Assembly: GCF_000832305.1 (NCBI RefSeq)
Contig: NZ_CP010537.1
Location: 2,542,001 to 2,606,000 of the forward strand
Reading direction: 5' to 3'
DNA length: 64,000 nt
DNA from: Cupriavidus basilensis
GTDB taxonomy: Bacteria; Pseudomonadota; Gammaproteobacteria; Burkholderiales; Burkholderiaceae
Made by a program: the position numbers and the translations under genes. Positions 61,486-64,000 of this stretch are shown here, in pieces. The notes under the pieces were generated by a model that made no database searches, was not told the DNA's origin, and saw nothing but the letters and a program-made list of their open reading frames with translations. How positions within the stretch are numbered: position 1 is the first letter of the stretch; every line of letters starts with the position of its first letter.

Positions 61486-61552
61486 GCACGAAACCCGAGC
61501 ATGAAGCCCGAGTGTGAAGCCCGAGTGTGAAGCTGGCGTGTGAAGCCCGCTA
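61486..61552. repeat. short degenerate tandem repeat after the DUF4242 gene
   Basis: The sequence consists of imperfect 13-bp units of the type GTGTGAAGCCCGA (for example GCATGAAGCCCGA, GTGTGAAGCCCGA, GTGTGAAGCTGGC, GTGTGAAGCCCGC) filling the gap between convergent genes and reaching the MocR stop codon. Confidence 0.75.
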
Positions 61553-62875
61553 GCCGAGCACCGCCCGGCGCACTTTGACCAGCGCGTCCTCCAGCGCTTC
61601 ATGCGAGATGGAGCCGATCGCCAGGCGCAGCGCATGCGGCGCGCTTGGCGTAGCGGCAAACGGCTGGGCCGTCGTCACCAGGACGCCTTCGCGCTCCAGG
61701 CCAGCGGCGACGCGGTCCGCGCGCAGGTCCTCCGGCAGGGTCAGCCAGAGATAATAGGAAGCGCGATGCGCTTTGACATCGCAACCGCGCAGCACGCGGC
61801 GCGCCAGGCTTTGCCGCAGCCGCGCGTCCTTGCGCTTGCGGTCCTCGAGTTCGTCGACCAGTCCGGCCTCGATCCAATGGCAGCCCAGCGCCACGGTCAG
61901 CGTGGGCGTGTTCCAGGTCGAGACGCGGATCGCACCCTCCAGCGCGGGCACCAGCGCAAGGGGCGCGGCGACAAAGCCTACGCGCAAGCCGGACGCAACG
62001 CTCTTGGACAGCCCCGAGACATAGACAGTGCGTTCGGGCGCGTAGGTAAAGACCGGCTTGGGTGCCGGCTCGGCCAGGAAGGCATAGGCGCCATCCTCGA
62101 TGACCAGGAAATCATGCTTGCCGGCAAGCTCGGCAAGCCGGGCCCGGGACGGCTCAGCCATCACCGTGCCCAGTGGATTGTGCATCGTTGGCATGGCGTA
62201 GACGGCGCGCACCGGACGCCGTTTGCATAGCGCCGCCAGGTACTCCAGGTCCATGCCTTCTACCGTGTGCGGCACCGCCTCCAGATCGAGACGGTGCGTT
62301 TGCGCGAGCCGTTTCATGCCGGGATAGGTCAGCGCATCCACAGCCAGGACATCGCCCGGATTGAGCAGCCCCATGACCGTCACGGCAAGGCCCTGCTGCG
62401 CGCCATTGACGATGAGCACCTGCTCGCCGCCTACCCGGATGCCCCGGTTGCGCAGGTGCCTGGCCGCGGTCTGCCGCTCGTGCGCCCGCCCGCCCTGAGG
62501 CGCCGAATGCAGCAGCGCGTCGAGGTCCCCCGAGGCCGCGATGGTGCGCAGGCCATCGCGCAGCATCTCGGCCTGGCCGGGCAAGGACGGATAGTTGAAG
62601 GTGAGATCGACCGCGCCGAAACGCACCGGATGCTGCTCCAGGCCCAGGCCGCGCGGCAGCGAGGTGTCGCGCACGAAGGTGCCCCGGCCGGTCTCGCCGA
62701 CGACAAGCCCGATGGTTTCCAGCTCCCGGTAGATGCGCGATGCGGTGGCCAGGGCGATGCCATGCTGCTTCATCAAGGCGCGCACGGTCGGCAATTGCGT
62801 GCCTGGCGGCAGCACCCCCTCGCGGATGCGCCCCGCGATCTCGTCCATGATGGTTTTGTACCGGGCTGGGATCAT
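61550..62875 (-). CDS. MocR-type PLP-dependent transcriptional regulator (GntR-HTH plus aminotransferase)
   Basis: This 441-residue protein has an N-terminal GntR winged HTH (YKTIMDEIAGRIREGVLPPG, TQLPTVRALMKQHGIALATA, GLVVGETGRGTFV) and a fold-type I aminotransferase domain. The PLP-binding Lys is in VYVSGLSKSVASGLRVGF. Further signatures are VNGAQQGLAVTVMGLLNPGD and AMPTMHNPLGTVMAE. MocR regulators sense amino acids or PLP derivatives. It is divergent from a LysE-type exporter across 132 bp that hold a direct repeat, the arrangement of a regulator controlling its neighbour. Confidence 0.92.
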   Translation of the reverse strand: MIPARYKTIMDEIAGRIREGVLPPGTQLPTVRALMKQHGIALATASRIYRELETIGLVVGETGRGTFVRDTSLPRGLGLEQHPVRFGAVDLTFNYPSLPGQAEMLRDGLRTIAASGDLDALLHSAPQGGRAHERQTAARHLRNRGIRVGGEQVLIVNGAQQGLAVTVMGLLNPGDVLAVDALTYPGMKRLAQTHRLDLEAVPHTVEGMDLEYLAALCKRRPVRAVYAMPTMHNPLGTVMAEPSRARLAELAGKHDFLVIEDGAYAFLAEPAPKPVFTYAPERTVYVSGLSKSVASGLRVGFVAAPLALVPALEGAIRVSTWNTPTLTVALGCHWIEAGLVDELEDRKRKDARLRQSLARRVLRGCDVKAHRASYYLWLTLPEDLRADRVAAGLEREGVLVTTAQPFAATPSAPHALRLAIGSISHEALEDALVKVRRAVLG

Positions 62876-62907
62876 GCCTTGGCCTGCGCGCCTTCATCGG
62901 ATCGTTC

Positions 62908-62938
62908 TTTGTATCTAGAACAATTTTTTGTTTGTATC
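62908..62938. promoter_or_regulatory. direct repeat TTTGTATC-N15-TTTGTATC, candidate MocR operator
   Basis: Two identical 8-bp words at 62908-62915 and 62931-62938 are spaced 23 bp start to start, about two helical turns, within the AT-rich divergent promoter of the MocR and LysE-type genes. MocR/PdxR proteins are known to bind direct repeats. Confidence 0.6.
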
Positions 62939-63007
62939 AGACGCAAAGATTACGCTACCAGCCTCGACAACGCAAAGGGCTCCGCGGAGCCATCTGGAAA
63001 CCTGGGC

Positions 63008-63637
63008 ATGATCGAATTCGCTACCTTGTCGGTGTTCGCCGCGGCCGTGATGGTGCTGCTGCTGTCACCCGGGCCAAACATGGCCTTCGTCATGGCACAC
63101 GGCGTCACCTACGGGCTCGGCGGCGGCGCGGCGGCCGCGCTCGGCATTGCCGCGGCAGACCTCGTGCTGACCGTCCTGACGGCAACCGGCATCACCGCCG
63201 TGATTGCCGCCTGGCCCCCGGCGCTCGACCTGATCCGCTATGCGGGGGCCCTGTACCTGCTGTGGATGGCCTGGAAAGCGCTGCGCCGCCCGCTGCTGCC
63301 GCTGGGCGCGGTGACCCGGCAGGCCTCGTTGAGATCGGTGTTTTTCCGCGCTACGCTGAACAGCTTGCTGAATCCGAAAGCGTTGCTGTTCTTCATGGTC
63401 TTCCTGCCGCAGTTCGTGGACCCGGGCAAAGGCAACGTGGCCCGGCAGCTGATTGTCCTGGGCTGCGTGCTGACGGCGATCAGCACCGTGTTCCACGGCC
63501 TGCTGGGCGCGGCTGGCGGGTCGGCACGGCGGTTCCTGAGCCGCAACCCGCGTGCCGCCGTGTTCCAGAAATACGGGCTTGCCGTGGTGCTGGCGCTGCT
63601 GGCGCTGAGGCTGCTTGCCATGCCGAGGGCGTCCTAG
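63008..63637 (+). CDS. LysE/RhtB-family amino-acid exporter
   Basis: This 209-residue inner-membrane protein with about six hydrophobic segments starts MIEFATLSVFAAAVMVLLLS, then PGPNMAFVMAHGVTYGLGGG. It has AGALYLLWMAWKALRRP and NSLLNPKALLFFMVFLPQFV. These are RhtB/LysE signatures. It probably exports an amino acid or similar metabolite under control of the divergent MocR regulator. The ATG at 63008 has only a weak ribosome site; the frame is open further upstream but not conserved. Confidence 0.9.
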   Translation: MIEFATLSVFAAAVMVLLLSPGPNMAFVMAHGVTYGLGGGAAAALGIAAADLVLTVLTATGITAVIAAWPPALDLIRYAGALYLLWMAWKALRRPLLPLGAVTRQASLRSVFFRATLNSLLNPKALLFFMVFLPQFVDPGKGNVARQLIVLGCVLTAISTVFHGLLGAAGGSARRFLSRNPRAAVFQKYGLAVVLALLALRLLAMPRAS

Positions 63638-63751
63638 CCGAGGGTGTCCTAGCCGGCGAAATCGCGTCGTGGTGTCAGAGGTGGTGCGCGCCTGTGGCGG
63701 CGGCCTTGCTCACTTCATGCTGTCCGGCCAAGAAGAGAGGTCCTGCCAGGA

Positions 63752-63782
63752 AGAGAGAAAAGGCCGGTCGATCTGACCGGCC
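63752..63782 (-). terminator. Rho-independent terminator of the porin gene
   Basis: On the minus strand GGCCGGTC-AGATC-GACCGGCC forms a perfect 8-bp stem with a 5-nt loop followed by TTTTCTCTCTT. It lies about 110 bp after the porin stop codon. It could also stop rightward transcription of the LysE-type gene weakly. Confidence 0.8.
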
Positions 63783-63894
63783 AAGCGACACTCGCGCAAA
63801 AGCAAGGTCGATATGATTGCTGGCGGCATCCGCCGTGCGCAGGATGCCGCCCAGGTGCTACTCAGTTGCCGCTCAGGTGCGGCTCGGATGCGGC

Positions 63895-64000
63895 TTAGAA
63901 GCGGTGACGCACGCCGACAGTGGCGCCGGTCTGGTTCGCGCCCGGCAGTGCCGTGCCGGCACCGTTCAGGCCCAGGGTGGAACCCGACTTGTTTTTCACG
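63895..64000 (-). CDS. outer-membrane porin, C-terminal end only (OmpC-like, Burkholderiales type)
   Basis: The last 34 codons of a leftward gene are visible, with the 5' part beyond the window. The translation ends GANQTGATVGVRHRF and stop TAA. The terminal beta strand with the C-terminal Phe and the VGVRHRF ending are typical of the trimeric Gram-negative porins abundant in Burkholderiales. A terminator follows at 63752-63782. Confidence 0.85.
   Translation of the reverse strand, partial: VKNKSGSTLGLNGAGTALPGANQTGATVGVRHRF

Noticed and set aside
61486-61552. Short repeats that could suggest a CRISPR array
   Set aside because: Units are about 13 bp, imperfect and without spacers; there are no cas genes. 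It is a simple tandem repeat.
1-64000. rRNA, tRNA or riboswitch genes
   Set aside because: I looked for conserved RNA landmarks but recognised none. The ribB/ribA-like gene also has no visible FMN riboswitch upstream, as it overlaps the preceding gene.

Overview
The window is high-GC proteobacterial DNA. Gene content points to a Burkholderiaceae member, most likely Cupriavidus or a close relative. The pointers are a Comamonas/Cupriavidus-type steroid cluster, a pcaHGB-pcaL protocatechuate operon under PcaQ, a CDI locus in Burkholderia-like A-I-...-B order, and an OmpC-type porin ending in RHRF. The genus is inferred; no rRNA or tRNA gene was found.

Region 1 (1-25282) is a steroid catabolism island. 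The leftward operon 5442->1 encodes extradiol dioxygenase HsaC/TesB, IpdA, IpdB, an enoyl-CoA hydratase, an IpdC-type flavoprotein and an EchA20-type ring hydrolase. A second leftward operon, 19128->9084, encodes an LLM flavoprotein, HsaA, a delta1-KstD, HsaB, a second FAD ketosteroid dehydrogenase (probably delta4-5alpha), a 3beta/17beta-HSD-like SDR, KshB and a FadD3-like ligase. Together these cover alcohol oxidation, A-ring dehydrogenation, the reductase half of 9alpha-hydroxylation, 3-HSA hydroxylation, meta-cleavage, and C/D-ring activation and opening. KshA, HsaD/TesD and HsaEFG are not in the window. Two TeiR-like LuxR regulators (5860-7059 and 20667-21854) sit at operon borders. A rightward set (22295-25282) carries an SDR, an HSL-type esterase and a RibB/RibA paralogue with lost catalytic residues. 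An IS66 transposase scrap lies at 8782-8985.

Region 2 (25432-32062) is the beta-ketoadipate branch for protocatechuate: pcaH-pcaG, a terminator-like hairpin, pcaB, and fused pcaL (decarboxylase plus enol-lactonase). The divergent regulator is pcaQ, followed by a convergent DHA2-type MFS exporter.

Region 3 (32063-49664) is a contact-dependent inhibition (CDI) locus. It has a 2677-residue CdiA with a membrane-protein immunity gene overlapping its stop codon. About 5.5 kb of mosaic follows: a displaced CdiA C-terminus, paralogous immunity genes, repeated CdiA fragments, a lipoprotein and a secreted helical-repeat protein. CdiB comes next, behind a copy of the cdiA leader sequence. A three-lipoprotein operon (CsgG-like, DUF4810, DUF799) ends the region. 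The toxin/immunity array is the most distinctive part of the window.

Region 4 (49738-57779) is a periplasmic alcohol oxidation module: a TonB receptor closely resembling E. coli YncD/PqqU, a quinohemoprotein alcohol dehydrogenase, an aldehyde dehydrogenase, an AraC regulator and a small unknown protein.

Region 5 (57980-64000) holds a large SARP/BTAD-type ATPase regulator, a DUF4242 protein, a MocR regulator divergent from a LysE-type exporter, and the 3' end of a porin gene.
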